A DNA stretch of 64,000 nucleotides. Origin: Pelodera strongyloides. Taxonomy: Eukaryota; Nematoda; Chromadorea; Rhabditida; Rhabditidae. The stretch lies in the NCBI GenBank assembly GCA_036852015.1, contig JAANDG010000135.1:1-64000 (forward strand), in the 5' to 3' direction. A program made the translations under genes and the position numbers. The notes under the pieces were generated by a model. That model saw only the letters and a list, made by a program, of their open reading frames with translations. It was not told where the DNA came from and ran no database searches. Shown piece by piece: positions 10,801 to 23,000 of the stretch (positions within the stretch are counted from its first letter, which is position 1; every line of letters starts with the position of its first letter).

Positions 10801-13800
10801 GAGGCCGTAGGGCTCTTCGAACGCCTGGTAGTACATAAATCAAGGCTAGGTAGGGTGCTCGTAGTACTTACTCTCTTGCGGTTTGCAGCCTCTGCACTGA
10901 CTACTGACGAGTCTGCCCTGATTCCACACAAACATCGACCCGATGAAGAACAAGACGGACCAAGCAATACGCCTATCAAGGTCAGTCGAAGCGAAGAGTC
11001 GATTAATTCGCTTATGACTTTTTGTGTTTGTTGCTGGGACTTTTCTTCCACTTATCATTTCAAATTATTTCCCAACCGCCCTACCCCCAGACCCAGACAC
11101 TGATAGTTGAATCCGGATGCGTTTATATTCAACTTCGTCCGCATCCGGATGTTGGATGTTTTGAAGTCTGGTCATTGTTAAGGTCATTCGTACCTCAGTG
11201 AAATGATTGAAAGAATACTCCTTGGAGTTTACCACGAGTCTAAAACGACTCTAATCAAGCCGCCCTTTAGTTTTCTTGTTCTGTTCGTTAAATGTATGTC
11301 TTCAGGATGCCGACGAAGTCTGCAGTGTTGCTGATATTCAACTAGCTGAACCAGCACTTGCTCCCCTTCCTCATATCCGTGGTGAAGAAGAAATTGAGAA
11401 TGTGGATGTTATCGTCTTGGAGGTCGTTGATGCTCTTGTGCACGATGTGGCCATTCTTCAGGTAAATGTATTTCTCGTTTTTTTTATTGAGGTGCGTTAG
11501 GGTTAGGTTATACTGGTGTATTTTTGTAGCCGAGCCGAGCAAGAAGCCAGCTGGTGAGTGACAGTGACTCGCGACCTAACCACTTCAAGACCTACATTTT
11601 TTTGATAATTAAGCACATTAAGCACACCGAGAGATCCAGAAATACATTATAAATAAGCAGAAAATATAAAACTTGGTGTACCACCCCTTAATTAGAGCTG
11701 TTCTTTCCCTTGATTAAGGTTATGGGTTATGTGATACAACTCGTCACAAAAATCCTCCATCTACACTTGTACTCAAGCCTTGTTTAGCCGACTTCGGTTC
11801 CCAACCGCTGCGTTTCTGTGGTATCGTCTTTGGATGCTGCACCTAAACAAGTCGACTCACAATCGACTGGTACAAAGTGTCGTGGGGAAATCGAAGACTT
11901 TGTTCCACAAGAAGAAAATGAAGCGGATGCAGTCGATCAGTTGAAGTTGCTTCGCAGGACACCCGGAGAGGTAGTTGTGTTGTGATCGTTTCCGAATTCC
12001 GAATTTTCGATCTACTGTAGTGAATTGAAATTAGTGTAGGTTCGACCGTCCCGTGAATATAGAATATGATATCTAAGAGTTCGCTGTTTCATGTTCCAAC
12101 CATAATCCATTGCAGTTGGATATGTGTACGCCGATGAGCGATTTCTACTACACTCCTTATGGAGCAGGGAAGTCTGGATGTGCTGAAAACAAGGGAGATA
12201 ATTGTGTGGATAAGAGTCAGTTGAAAGCGTTGGAGGAAGAGAAACCGGCGATCCCTCAGGTGAGCTATTGATGAAAGTGAACTTGAACAGTGAATTGTTA
12301 GCTTGCTTTGGCTTACCATTAGCAATTAGCACCCTATAAAACCACTGACATGTGCCGAGAATTATTCCTTCGTTCGGAAAAGAAATATACAATTACTCGC
12401 TTAATATCGCTTAATATTGGCAGGATTCGCGATCAGCAGAGTTATTATCAGTCTCGTATACTGTATGTAGCCTAGTGTGGAACTGGTTCAACGATAACAA
12501 AAACAAAGTATTCATTTGTGAGGTTGTTCAGGTGCTCAACTTTGAAGACAGTGACGGCGATGAAGAGGACATGATTGTGAAACAGATCGTGACGGATAAG
12601 AAGGCCGTGTTGGGAAAGGTTCTCTATTTTAATTTTTTTATTGACTTGTGGACCAACAACTTGTTTTTTTTTATACCAACGTATAACGCATTTTTTCTTT
12701 TTTCTAGAGCTTCCAGTTTTTGGTATCATATGATCATTTATCGGGTTAATGTCATTTCTTTAGGACTACGACTCAGTTGTAAATGGCAGTGCGATGGGGG
12801 CGGTCGGTTCGGTTCCCGTTGAGGACGGTCACGTTGAGGACGCTGATGTTGTGACGGAGTCGAAGCTTGCGAAGGGAGATGCTGCAACTGTGGATACGGA
12901 TGTGCTCGCAGCAACTGGTATGTCTATTTTACATTTTTTTTGCGATCTTGATGGTCCTGCCGTTTGACTGTCTCTGTCTCACTTCATATGTTTCATTTCA
13001 CGTTTTAGATTCACTGAACGATATCTCAATGTCGGAAGGGGGGATCTACAGTAGTGCGTGCGAGGAGACGGATCTCTCCTATTCCTACTCGATTGACACG
13101 ACTGAGCCGTCGTCACTTTCTGTGGAAGTAAGCGTGAATGTGAATTGATTCTGATCTGACAACGAATGGATATATAATTTGCATGAATATTTTGAATATT
13201 TTGTTTGTAAAAAGGATCAAGTTTTCTGACCACATCGTTTAGAGTTTGTACCAGTTGTTCGTTTGACTTATTTTTGTTCTGGGCTAGGCGTAACTTTTAA
13301 TTTATATTTAATGTTTTTTATAACTTATTTTACTATCGTTTTAATTGGCTATTAGATTACCACTGAGAGACAAGGCTACTTAGTTAATTGTTATCCACTA
13401 TTATAATTCCCATGTTTGCAGATTCGTCCCTCAAACTGGCAGGGTGGCTGCAATAGGCAGTTCGCTGTTTCGAATGCTCTGCAGGAATGTCGTATATCGA
13501 ATGCTAGTCTGGAAAATCATCAAAATGGTAACGGTTTGCCCGCATTGTAACTGTATCTAATCTAGCTACAATGTGCTTTCTTGGTGGTGCAGTCTGCAAG
13601 TTACAAACTTTCAGGGTACCGCGCTCCCTTGTCAACCCCCGTCAGTGGTTATTTCCAGTCGGATTCAAGATTTCCTTCAATGGTGAGTTGGAATACTTGA
13701 TATTTTTCAGTTTTACCAATTGTTGTGTACGTGAAAAGTTTTCGAAAAATCACTTTCTTTCTCTAGACTCTAGTTTTCAATGTGCTATGTTTAGGACGGT

Positions 13801-15467
13801 GATGTTGCCCATCGGGACGAGTCGTGCTCTCCCCTCCCCCTGATGAGCCCCGATTCGTACCACGAGAACTCGTCTGTCTTTCTGCCCACCAACCTGAGCC
13901 CTGTTCAGTCACCGTTTGTCAGACCTGCCGGACCTGTACCACCGGTATGTTGGGAGAATCTTGTTTTTTTAATAATTATAATTTTTTCACTACTTTTTTT
14001 TTTTAAATAATTGTATACCTTGTACGTTTATTTTTATTTTTTTTTGTATTCAGTAGTTGACGAGAGGTGGATGTTTTACACGTAAAATGAACGTAATTTT
14101 TGCCTTTTCAGTTCCAGAGGATGGATTTTGGATGCCATCTTTTGCAGGAACAGTGAGTTGTTTTGTTTTCTTTAGATCAATTTCTCTGTCTTATTATTAA
14201 AGTTTAGCTGCAAGTCATTTATTATTAATATATTTTTTAGATATCCCGCCACTCCTCCTATTCATGGGGTTCCGATTACTCCACGTCGGATCCTTCAGGT
14301 GCGTCTTCCTTGTTGTGTCATGTTCTTGTTTAATATAAGGGCGCATTCGAGATGGACATTTCCGGAAAAGAAAAAGAAAACTTTTGGTTCGAGATGGATT
14401 TCACCAGAAAAGAATGCAATTGCCACGCATACACATGCAAATGATGGATTGATTTTAGTTTCAATTACGGTACAATTGCATTTTCGACAATTATTTTGCG
14501 TGTATTATTTTTTTTCTGGGTGTCCATCTCGAATCACTTTTTTCTTTTCTTTTCCGGAAAATGTCCATCTCGAATGCGCCCTAAGAAACGCGGATTAAGT
14601 ACTGTACTTTTTCTGTTGTCAATGGGTTCTGACCTATACCTAGTTATTGGTCTCATTTCAGGTTTCGAACCTGACAACCGAGGATTTCCAATCCAAGGAT
14701 GTGTACCATAAGGTCGGCACTGCTCTGACTACCGAAGGGCATTGTGGTGGCCAAAATGAGGAGCGAATAGCCTCGACCTTTGCGTCCCCTCTGAGCGGTA
14801 CTACCCCTTCATTCAAGGAAACGGTAGGTAACTATTTTTCCGGAATTATTATTCAACCAAGGTTGGGTAAGTGTGGTGTATGTTAAGTCGCAACATGACT
14901 TAACATACTCTTTTGTTTCGAAGCTATGCAATATTCGAGTGTGGTAGTCGACGATTACTCACTTTGATGCAAATATTGTCAATAGTCCGCATATTCTATT
15001 GTCGTGTTTGTTTAACATTGTTCCTGACTGAAACGTTTGCAGGCTCCGGCTCCTTCAGACCCGCCACCTCAGATCAATGTCTCATCTCAACAACAGGTCG
15101 AACCTCCCGCACTACCACAGAGCCCAGCACCTTCTTTCATGGTATCTAATATATTCTGATATTTTAGATAGTTTCGGAAATTGGTGTAACCTTCTTTTTT
15201 GTTCTTGTTAAGGTACAGAGGTACGGCGTCTGTTTTGCTTAACTCGTTTCTTATGTAAAATAAGGAACTAGAGTACTGGGGCGAGTTTCCTACACCTGTG
15301 TATGTCCACTATAGTTACAGTTACAGGTGGTAGTGTGGCCTTATTTCTTTAATTCAGACTCGATTCGGAACCTTCATCAAGTTTACGCCACAAATTAGAA
15401 GGAGAATGTCGACGTCTTCTGCAGGTGTCAATTTCTTTGGCGGAGGGAAAGTTGCCTTCCACAAGTA
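4872..15467 (+). CDS. Unrecognised large Ser/Thr-Pro-rich protein, about 34 small exons
   Basis: I read a chain of phase-compatible exons (40-185 bp) with consensus acceptors and donors, among them 4872-4960, 5686-5820, 7905-8043, 9813-9935, 10762-10849, 11304-11460, 12116-12260, 13793-13944, 14662-14823, 15044-15140, and a last exon from about 15358 to the TAA at 15465-15467. The product is about 1,200 aa, low in hydrophobics, rich in Ser, Asp and Glu, with no domain I recognise. It carries many S/T-P sites (TPYEVARGTP, LRRTPGE, CTPMSDFYYTPYG, SPVQSPF, VPITPRRIL), suggesting a proline-directed kinase substrate, and a basic C-terminus (FTPQIRRRMSTSS). One intron, near 6241, appears to start with GC (gcaagt). 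The first exon is unresolved, and some boundaries may be off. Function is not assignable. Confidence 0.6.
5981..6060. repeat. Tandem duplication, about 42 bp x 2, intronic
   Basis: The block starting cgtgatagcgtgatcacc and ending in a T run occurs twice in a row (5981 and 6023) with near-perfect identity. Confidence 0.85.
7693..7878. mobile_element. MITE family 1 copy (TTTAAAGCGAAATACCGG inverted termini)
   Basis: Both ends carry inverted termini: tttaaagcgaaataccgg at the left and ccggtatttcgctttaa at the right, enclosing AT-rich sequence without coding capacity. It lies in an intron of the large + gene. At least six other copies are scattered in this window. Confidence 0.8.
10527..10610 (-). 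repeat. tRNA-like sequence (tRNA pseudogene or tRNA-derived SINE head)
   Basis: On the minus strand there is a good A box (TAGCTCAACAGG) and a perfect B box (GTTCGAATCC). The anticodon loop would read CTGTGAA (GTG, His-type). The acceptor and T stems cannot both be formed properly, the anticodon stem has a mismatch, and the region between anticodon and T arm is long (84 nt overall). It sits inside an intron of the large + gene. A decayed tRNA or a SINE promoter is more likely than a working tRNA. Confidence 0.6.
14337..14584. mobile_element. Foldback/MITE element with TAAGGGCGCATTCGAGATGG termini
   Basis: The left end taagggcgcattcgagatgg and the right end ccatctcgaatgcgccctaa are inverted complements, and the similarity continues inward through tttccggaaaag. 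The internal sequence has a second partial inverted match. It is non-coding, about 248 bp, in an intron of the + gene. Confidence 0.82.
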
Positions 15468-16219
15468 AGTTGTGACCTTCTGAGTTCAGGGTTGTCTTTC
15501 ATCTTCCATCTTTCATGTAACCATCATACGTTGCGTGTCCCAAATAAACAAAAATTAGTAATCGAGCTTCATTATTGTTCTCTCGCTGTGTGATATTGCA
15601 GTTCGTTTCTTGCGTCTTCCCTTGTACATTATTTATTCAACGATTCGACCGATTTTAAATTATTTGATCATTATTGCTGCGTTATTGTTATTTCGTTGGC
15701 ACTTCCCTGTGATATTTGGAACATTATTAGAGTATAAACTTATTGAGATTTTTTAATCATTGAGATTTTGTGGGAGTTTCTATGTTCGTATTCTGTTTAG
15801 AACACTTCATTCAGTCCAGTCGTGTATGCGAAAATTTTCTCGGTTATGTTACGTAACTTCGTGATGTTTATTGTCTATATGTGAACGTACGCTTGTAAAT
15901 GTAAATATTTTTCATTGCAGAAGAGTGTGGTGTGCTTTAATTTTTAGGCTTTGTAAACATTTATTTTCAAAAAACATCTATTGTTATGTGTACTTTTCCC
16001 CAAACGTTTTTCACATTATATGTCTTGCATGTCGAATTTTTGTCCTTTAATTCTCTGTGAATAGTATCCTTCTTTTATGCAGTGCATGTTATGTTGCATT
16101 ATCACTCCTATTCCTCTCTCCAGTTTGTGAATAAATAGTGACCAGTCATCAATATTTTTTGTATGATATTATACACCGGTTATCTTAATAGCAAGATTTT
16201 CCGTGATCGTCACAACAGA
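15468..16219 (+). other. 3' UTR of the large + gene and downstream sequence
   Basis: AT-rich, with no open frame of interest. A canonical AATAAA at 16130-16135 is the best polyadenylation signal for the gene ending at 15467, which would give a 3' UTR of about 690 bp. The repeat array starts about 85 bp later. Confidence 0.55.
16130..16135 (+). terminator. Polyadenylation signal AATAAA
   Basis: The hexamer is canonical, is correctly oriented for the + gene, and is followed by a T-rich stretch. Confidence 0.5.
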
Positions 16220-18110
16220 TCCACAATATAAGCATGATGTTTTGAGCCCAAAACACGTGCCGTGGTGTTTTCGTCAATTTTCTAGGAGCTCAAAACACCG
16301 TGGCCGGGCGTGGCAAGATTTTTCCCGATGTATGCATAATGTTTTGAGCTCCAAAACAGTGTGACAAGATTTTCCCGGTGTAAGGATGGTACTTAGGGCT
16401 CCAAAACAGTGTGATACAGTGTTTTCCTCAATTTTCCTGGAGCCCAAAACACTGGCAAGATTTTCCCGATGTAAGCAAGTAAGCATGATGTTTTGAGCTC
16501 CAAAACACTGTGGCAAGATTTTCCCGGTGTAAACATGACCTTTTTGTACCAGTTTTGTTGTGCCTTTTTTGTAACAGAAAACCAGTGTTTTTTTTTGCAT
16601 TAGAAAACAATGTGGAAAGCTCATGAAGGCTTGCCACAGGGTTTTTTATAAAAGAAAACAATGTGCAAAGCTCCTGAGCGCTTGCCACAAGGTTTTTTGT
16701 AACAGAAAACAATGTGCAAAGCTCCTGAGCGCTTGCCACAGGGTTTTTTGTAACAGAAAACAATGTGCAAAGCTCCTGAGCGCTTGCCACAGGGTTTTTT
16801 GTAACAACAAACAGTGTGCAAAGCTCCTGAACGCTTGCCACAGGGTTTTTTGTAACAGAAAACAATGTGCAAAGCTCCCGAAGGCTTGCCACGGGGTTTT
16901 TTGTATCAGTAAACAATGTGCAAAACTCCTGAAGGCTTGCCACAGGGTTTTTTGAAAAAGAAAACAATGTGCAAAGCTCCTGAACGCTTGCCACAGGGTT
17001 TTTTTGTAACAGAAAACAATGTGCAAAGCTCCTGAACGCTTGCCACAGGGTTTTTTGTAACAACAAACAGTGTGCAAAGCTCCTGAGCGCTTGCCACAGG
17101 GTTTTTTTTGTAACAGAAAACAATGTGCAAAGCTCCTGAGCGCTCGCCGCAGAGTTTTTTGTATCAGAAAACAATGTGCAAAGCTCCTGAGCGCTTGCCA
17201 CAGGGTTTTTCGTATCAGAAAACAATGTGCAAAGCTACTGAGCGCTTGCCACAGGGTTTTTTGTAATCAGAAAACAATGTGCAAAGCTCCTGAGAGCTTG
17301 CCACAGGGTTTTTTTGTAACAGAAACAATGTGCAAAGCTCCTGAGCGCTTTGCACAGGGTTTTTTTTGTAACAGAAAACAATGTGCAAAGCTCCTGAACG
17401 CTTGCCACAGGGTTTTTTGTAACCAAACAGGTGCAAAGATCCTGAATCCAAGGGTTTTTTGAACAAGCTGCCAAGGGGGTGTACCACAAAGGACAGGGTT
17501 TTTTAACAGAAAAAATGTGCAAATCACGCACCAGGGGTTTTGTAACAGAAATAATGTCCAAAGCTCCTGAACGCTTGCCACAGGGTTTTTGTACAAAAAA
17601 CAAAGCTTTGCCACAGGGTTTTTGTAACAAAATGTGCAAAGCTGCCACAGGGTTTTTGTAAAAATCCTGGTGCAAAGCTAAGTAACAGAAATCAATGTGC
17701 AAAGCTCCTGAACGCTTGCCACAGGTGTTTTTTGTAACAGAAAAACAATAAGAGCGCTTGCCACAGGGTTTTTGTAACAGAAAACAATGTGCAAAGCTCC
17801 TGAGCGCTTGCCACAGGGTTTGTCGTATCAGAAAACAATGTGCAAAGCTACTGAGCGCTTGCCACAGGGTTTTTTTGTAACAGAAAACAATGTGCAAAGC
17901 TCCTGAACGCTTGCCACAGGGTTTTTGTAACAGAAAACAATGTGCAAACAATGTGCAAAACAATGTGCACACCGTGGCACGGTGTTTCCCTCAATTTTCT
18001 AGAAACATTGTGGCAGATTTTTCCGGTGTAAGCATGATGCTTTGAGCTCCAAAACACCGTGGCACGGTGTTCCCCTCAATTTTCCTAGAAACACTGTAGC
18101 AAGATTTGAC
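16220..18110. repeat. Compound minisatellite: 51-bp array within a second repeat family
   Basis: From about 16610 to 17965 a 51-bp unit (core gcttgccacagggttttttg, then a caatgtgcaaagctcctgag block) repeats about 26 times. The first half is near-regular; the 17400-17760 part is eroded by deletions. Both flanks (16220-16540 and 17960-18110) are made of another degenerate unit containing ttttgagctccaaaacac and aagattttcccggtgtaa. Because 51 is divisible by three, several frames stay open for long stretches; those ORFs have pure repeat composition and frame breaks and I do not regard them as genes. The array lies between the 3' ends of two convergent genes. Confidence 0.93.
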
Positions 18111-18317
18111 AAGGGGTTGCACATACAAATTTCAAAACAGTCATTCTTTGGTATAATAACGATACAATATTTATTACTGATTGTTAGTTTTTCAGGAAAA
18201 CTAATCACAATTAAAAAGGAGAACGATTGAGATAGTCAAGAAGTTCACTGGGGAATATGCAATAATAAAAATAACCCAAGAAGAAATGTTCGAAATGTTT
18301 TTAGCTCGGCGAATCCC

Positions 18318-20034
18318 TTAAATATCTTCCTCAGCAAATCCACTTTGTTTGACAGCCTAGAAAAATTATTTTAAAGCAATAGTAGCTCTTTAAAATAACA
18401 AAAAAATCAGTAAACACGCACTACAAGAAATGCAAAGTGGAATTATGTTGTGGTGTGAGAAATGATCCTCTATGGAAATATAGCTCATCAACACATATAA
18501 AAATATAACTCCACCCATACAAACACGCAACGTATTCAACACCAATATCGTAGCCACGCATTTACTTTGTCGAGTTACTCAATTAGGTATGCCTTACACA
18601 CCTTAGCATCAAATTTCCAAAGGAAAATCACAGTGGTGCGCGCGAGTACGGGACGCGAAAATGCAGTGCGGCAAAAGTCTGGCACAGGCCGGACCAAACT
18701 GCGACAACAGATGGGTGCGCGGCGACTTCGCCCAATCTTCGCAGATTCGCGCGAAATATTGCACATAGGGTACTCAATAATTACCTTGGCAATCTGGGCA
18801 GCAACTTGTGCTGCGATCTCTCTGTGTTCATTTGTCGCTTCGACATCATCTGCCAGAGAAGCCGCCCATTCAACCCACACACGGGCACGAGACGCAAACA
18901 GCTACAAGGAAATCACTTAAGATCAGTTCAATGCAGCATATAACCTTAAGATAAGTTCAATGCAGCATATAACCCTGATTTGTTGATAAGCGAACTGAAT
19001 CAGCTTTGTTCAGTTCTTCATATCATTACTTTTTTTGATGATCGCTTGAGAACAAGGTTTTGCAGTGCACGACTGTAGTACTACCATCGGAACAGGAAAA
19101 TCTTTGATACTGATGATAATCAACGAATGTTGATTAATCCGCAGACGTGGATGGTGGATTGTTGCACTAAAATGGGAGCATGTACAAACAGGACATGATA
19201 AAAAAGTAAAGAGTCACACCTGCACGAATACTTCCGGAGGAAGGCTTTGTGAAAGGACAAGTCTCGTAAAAAGCGCAGAGCTTCTCAACAAAGGTTCCGG
19301 TCTTCCGGCAATCAAATCGACCACCTCAGAAACAGCACTGAACTCAATACATATATATATATACGATTAACTAAATACAGCCATAATTGCTTATTCTACA
19401 AAACATACAGCTGACTAGAGGGAGAGTTACACACCAAAAGAACTCCTAGAGAAAAAGAGATCAAAGATCAAACCGAATGCAATAATGTGTTCCAAAAAAA
19501 TTAAGAAAGAAACCTGGATATTCTAGGTAACGACGGCGCATTCTGGGCGCACGTGAGCACCTGGGACACGGTGAAAAGGGACTTGGCGAGTAGGACAGAA
19601 TCTCGACCCTGGAAACGCGGAAAGAGATATTTTTTAGAACTTTGCAATGCATCCATCATAACTTTCTCCATGTGATAACAACACCGAAAATTTACAGCCT
19701 ACGTCGATCGCTCCTCGCAAGTCACTGACTAAACATACCAATTTTGATGCAAATTTAATTCAGAGGTAGCAATTAAGCTTTGATACACTGCAGGATAATA
19801 AAAAAATCTACCGACCATTAGCTGAAGGTGCGCTCCGTGAACTTGTGTTCTGAGTAGTGGATACACAAACAAATCCAGAGAAGGGTGGAGGGGATTGGAG
19901 TGCGATTCTGGAACACACGGACGCTTGATCAGACTGCGCCATTCCGGAGCCTGAAGATTAATCATCTTGAAGAAAGTGGGCTGGGTGGCCAAATAAGTGG
20001 ATACTGGGTATACGACTCTCTTTCTTCCTCTCTT

Positions 20035-20070
<36 letters not shown>

Positions 20071-23000
20071 CTCTCTCTCTCTCCCGATACATCAGATGTT
20101 CCATTGCGCTGTACAAGGAAGTGGTTTTTAGAAACAAGGCCCTCTGAATCTAAACTCCAGCAAACTAGTCGCAAATTGTTAACAGCGTATCACTCGGTAT
20201 TAACACGGGACCGTCGTAAGTTTTAATATTCACGCCCATCACGCAAATCATAAGGGAAACCAGACAGGACCTTGGAATTGGAATCTGGCTTCGGTTCCCT
20301 CAAGATGTCAGGCCGTTTCAATTTGGATAACTCTTCTGCGGCTTTGGCAACACATTCGAGGAGTTGATACCTGGAAAATAGCCCCTTCAATGATCAACGA
20401 GAAAGCTTCATTTACGTAGATCATGATTCGTATTAAAAATGACCGTCCCCAGAAAACTACCGTATGCCTACCTCATGGTCATATTGCACGAGGACGAGTA
20501 GAGTGTGTCAGCAAGAAGAGGCACTAGAGACGGACGGGCACTCAGAGCTGCACAGATAGCATCACAACGGACTTCCTAAAGTCAGAATCGCAAGATTAGA
20601 AATACATAGACTACTCACATTCCCAGCACTCACACTCCATTCCCATTCCCAGAAAAGTTCACTCTCAGACTATATAAGATAACAGATCAACTCACTTCAA
20701 ACCTTTTCGTGCAAAATTTGTCTTCCAGGAAAATAAGTTTCGTTAGGATTCTTTCCGATTCCTCATCAAATCCAAGAGCGCGTTTTCGAATTAGATCTAC
20801 AATGTTACAGTTTACAGAGACTGCAAAGCAGATGTCGGGTACTGTATCGTTGCTGAACTATAGCACGATACGTTGAGCGCCGAATGTATAAATGTAACTG
20901 AAATACATAAACAAACTAATAGACTAACATACCTGGTAGTGCCCTAAAAGCAGCCTCCCATTTCTCGTATTTCTCCTTTTCATCCAACCACTCCAAACAT
21001 TCTCTCAAATAAAATGGAGCCGGATGCCATTTTTCTGGATCTGCAGTAGAAGGTGACTTCTAAAATAAAAAGTTACATAACGTTTATTTAAAAAGAACCG
21101 GTTGCAAATCTATTATAATATCAGAAATCACAAAAGATGAACACAGTGCTTCCGTAGCGCAGTAGGCAGCGCGTCAGTCTCATAATCTGAAGGTCGTGAG
21201 TTCGATCCTCACCGGGAGCAAAGTTTTTGCTAGTACTTTTGGCACCCGAATACGGCTCAATTTCACAAAATTTACAGTAGAGAGTATAAGTGACGGTGAA
21301 GATATAATTATTAAATCTGCCGAAGCACAATTTCAATAAAACCAACTGATTTTGTTGTTAATTCTTCTTCGGGAATCTCATAGGCTGGGAAATCTTCGTC
21401 GTCACTGTCAATACTTTGTTGTTGTAACGCAGACGGTTTACTCACAGGATAGTCAGGAACAAAACACGGTGCAGTGGTCTAAAACTCATGCACTTAAACG
21501 ATACATAGAAGACATGTATGGTTTTTCATTAACGAATGTATCGAAGCAAATTGTAGCAAAACGTAGTTGGTTACATACACTATTTCATATCCTCCTCTTC
21601 AATATACATCTACGGGAACCAACATTACAGTAAAATGGCGTGGCTAACGAATGCAGATGGCTGCAGTCAAGATGGCTACAGACTTTTTGGCTAGTCTTAC
21701 CTTCACTGTCTTTCTTTCCGGCAATTTGTCCCCTCTCAAGAAAGTTCTCATTTCTTCAGTAAAAGCATCTGGTTCGTAGTCAAATTTGAGTTCGTCGTGT
21801 TCGAGAAGTTTAGCTGTTTCTTCACCGACCAGCATACCCAACTGTCGCACATAAGTCTCTAAACTGAAGAGTTTCAGCATTACGAAAAAAATACATCACA
21901 AGTACACTACAAGAACCAGAGCCACGCCCCTTGATGCGGTAGCTGTTCCATACGGTATGTCCGCAGCAGCGCGTAGCGAGAATGCGCAAATCAAAATGAC
22001 ACAACATTCCAAATTCATAATACCGTATACTGCACAAGATATGCGACAAACAATACCTGGCCTTGCGAGATAAGCCGAGATTCCCTGAGCAATTGTTGGG
22101 AACATATTATGGAAGAGTTTCTTCACTTCCTCCTCAGACCTAGAATAGCTGGGTGGATTTTAAAGAACTTCGACGCAACAACGTGAGACTTGGCGCTATC
22201 GCCGCGCGGCCGCGGAGTTTCCCCAGTGAATGAGCTAACTTACAGCTTACATCAGTACAACAAATTCGCTAAAGTTACATGCCTATCATACGTATCAACG
22301 AATAAGATAAGGAGGCAAATCTTACTTTGAAACAAATATCAACACCAGTACGACTCTGGTTCGATGCCTCAGAATAGGTGCATCCCCTTGTGAAACACAG
22401 ACCACGTCAGCCCACATGTCTAGAGCATCCTGAAAGAAAACACGGAATACAGTATGTATGATCCATGCAAATAGATAAGTTCACTAATAAGATATTTACA
22501 GCAGACTAAGTGTGTTCACTTAGAGAAGCAATTAACGTTCAATGCTAACAGTAAATGCTAGCCATGACGTACCGTAATCAATTTATTAAATACTTCCACA
22601 TTCAACGTCTTATGCAGGTAATCGATAACCAATGACGTCACTGCGGGCGAGGGACAACGTTGAAGAAGTAGACGCTGACATACACGTCGAGTGACTGAAG
22701 AAGAACGAGAGGCGGAGACACCCAGGAACATCTGTAATGAAGGTTACGGTAAATTGTCCTTCTTGCACGTCGAAGCGATGTGCACGCATACCCGGGTTCC
22801 CTTCCGATATACAGTACTACAAGGACAGCTAACACTCGCCAAGTAAAGCACACTAATGAATATCTTACCATCAAATGATCAGTGGTCTGGATCCTTGGTA
22901 AACAAATCAGCTCCTGGGTTAATGACTCTATATGTCTGCTTCCGAGAGTCTGATCAGTGAACACTCTTTCACACACTCGCTGAAGAAGAGGACAGACGGG

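Noticed and set aside
16610..17965. CRISPR-like regular repeat array
   Set aside because: Units are contiguous without unique spacers, the genome is eukaryotic, and no cas genes are present.
16274..17972. Overlapping ORFs of up to 265 aa on both strands with 17-residue repeats
   Set aside because: Products of the 51-bp minisatellite; the same DNA is open in several frames and the repeats decay without codon bias.
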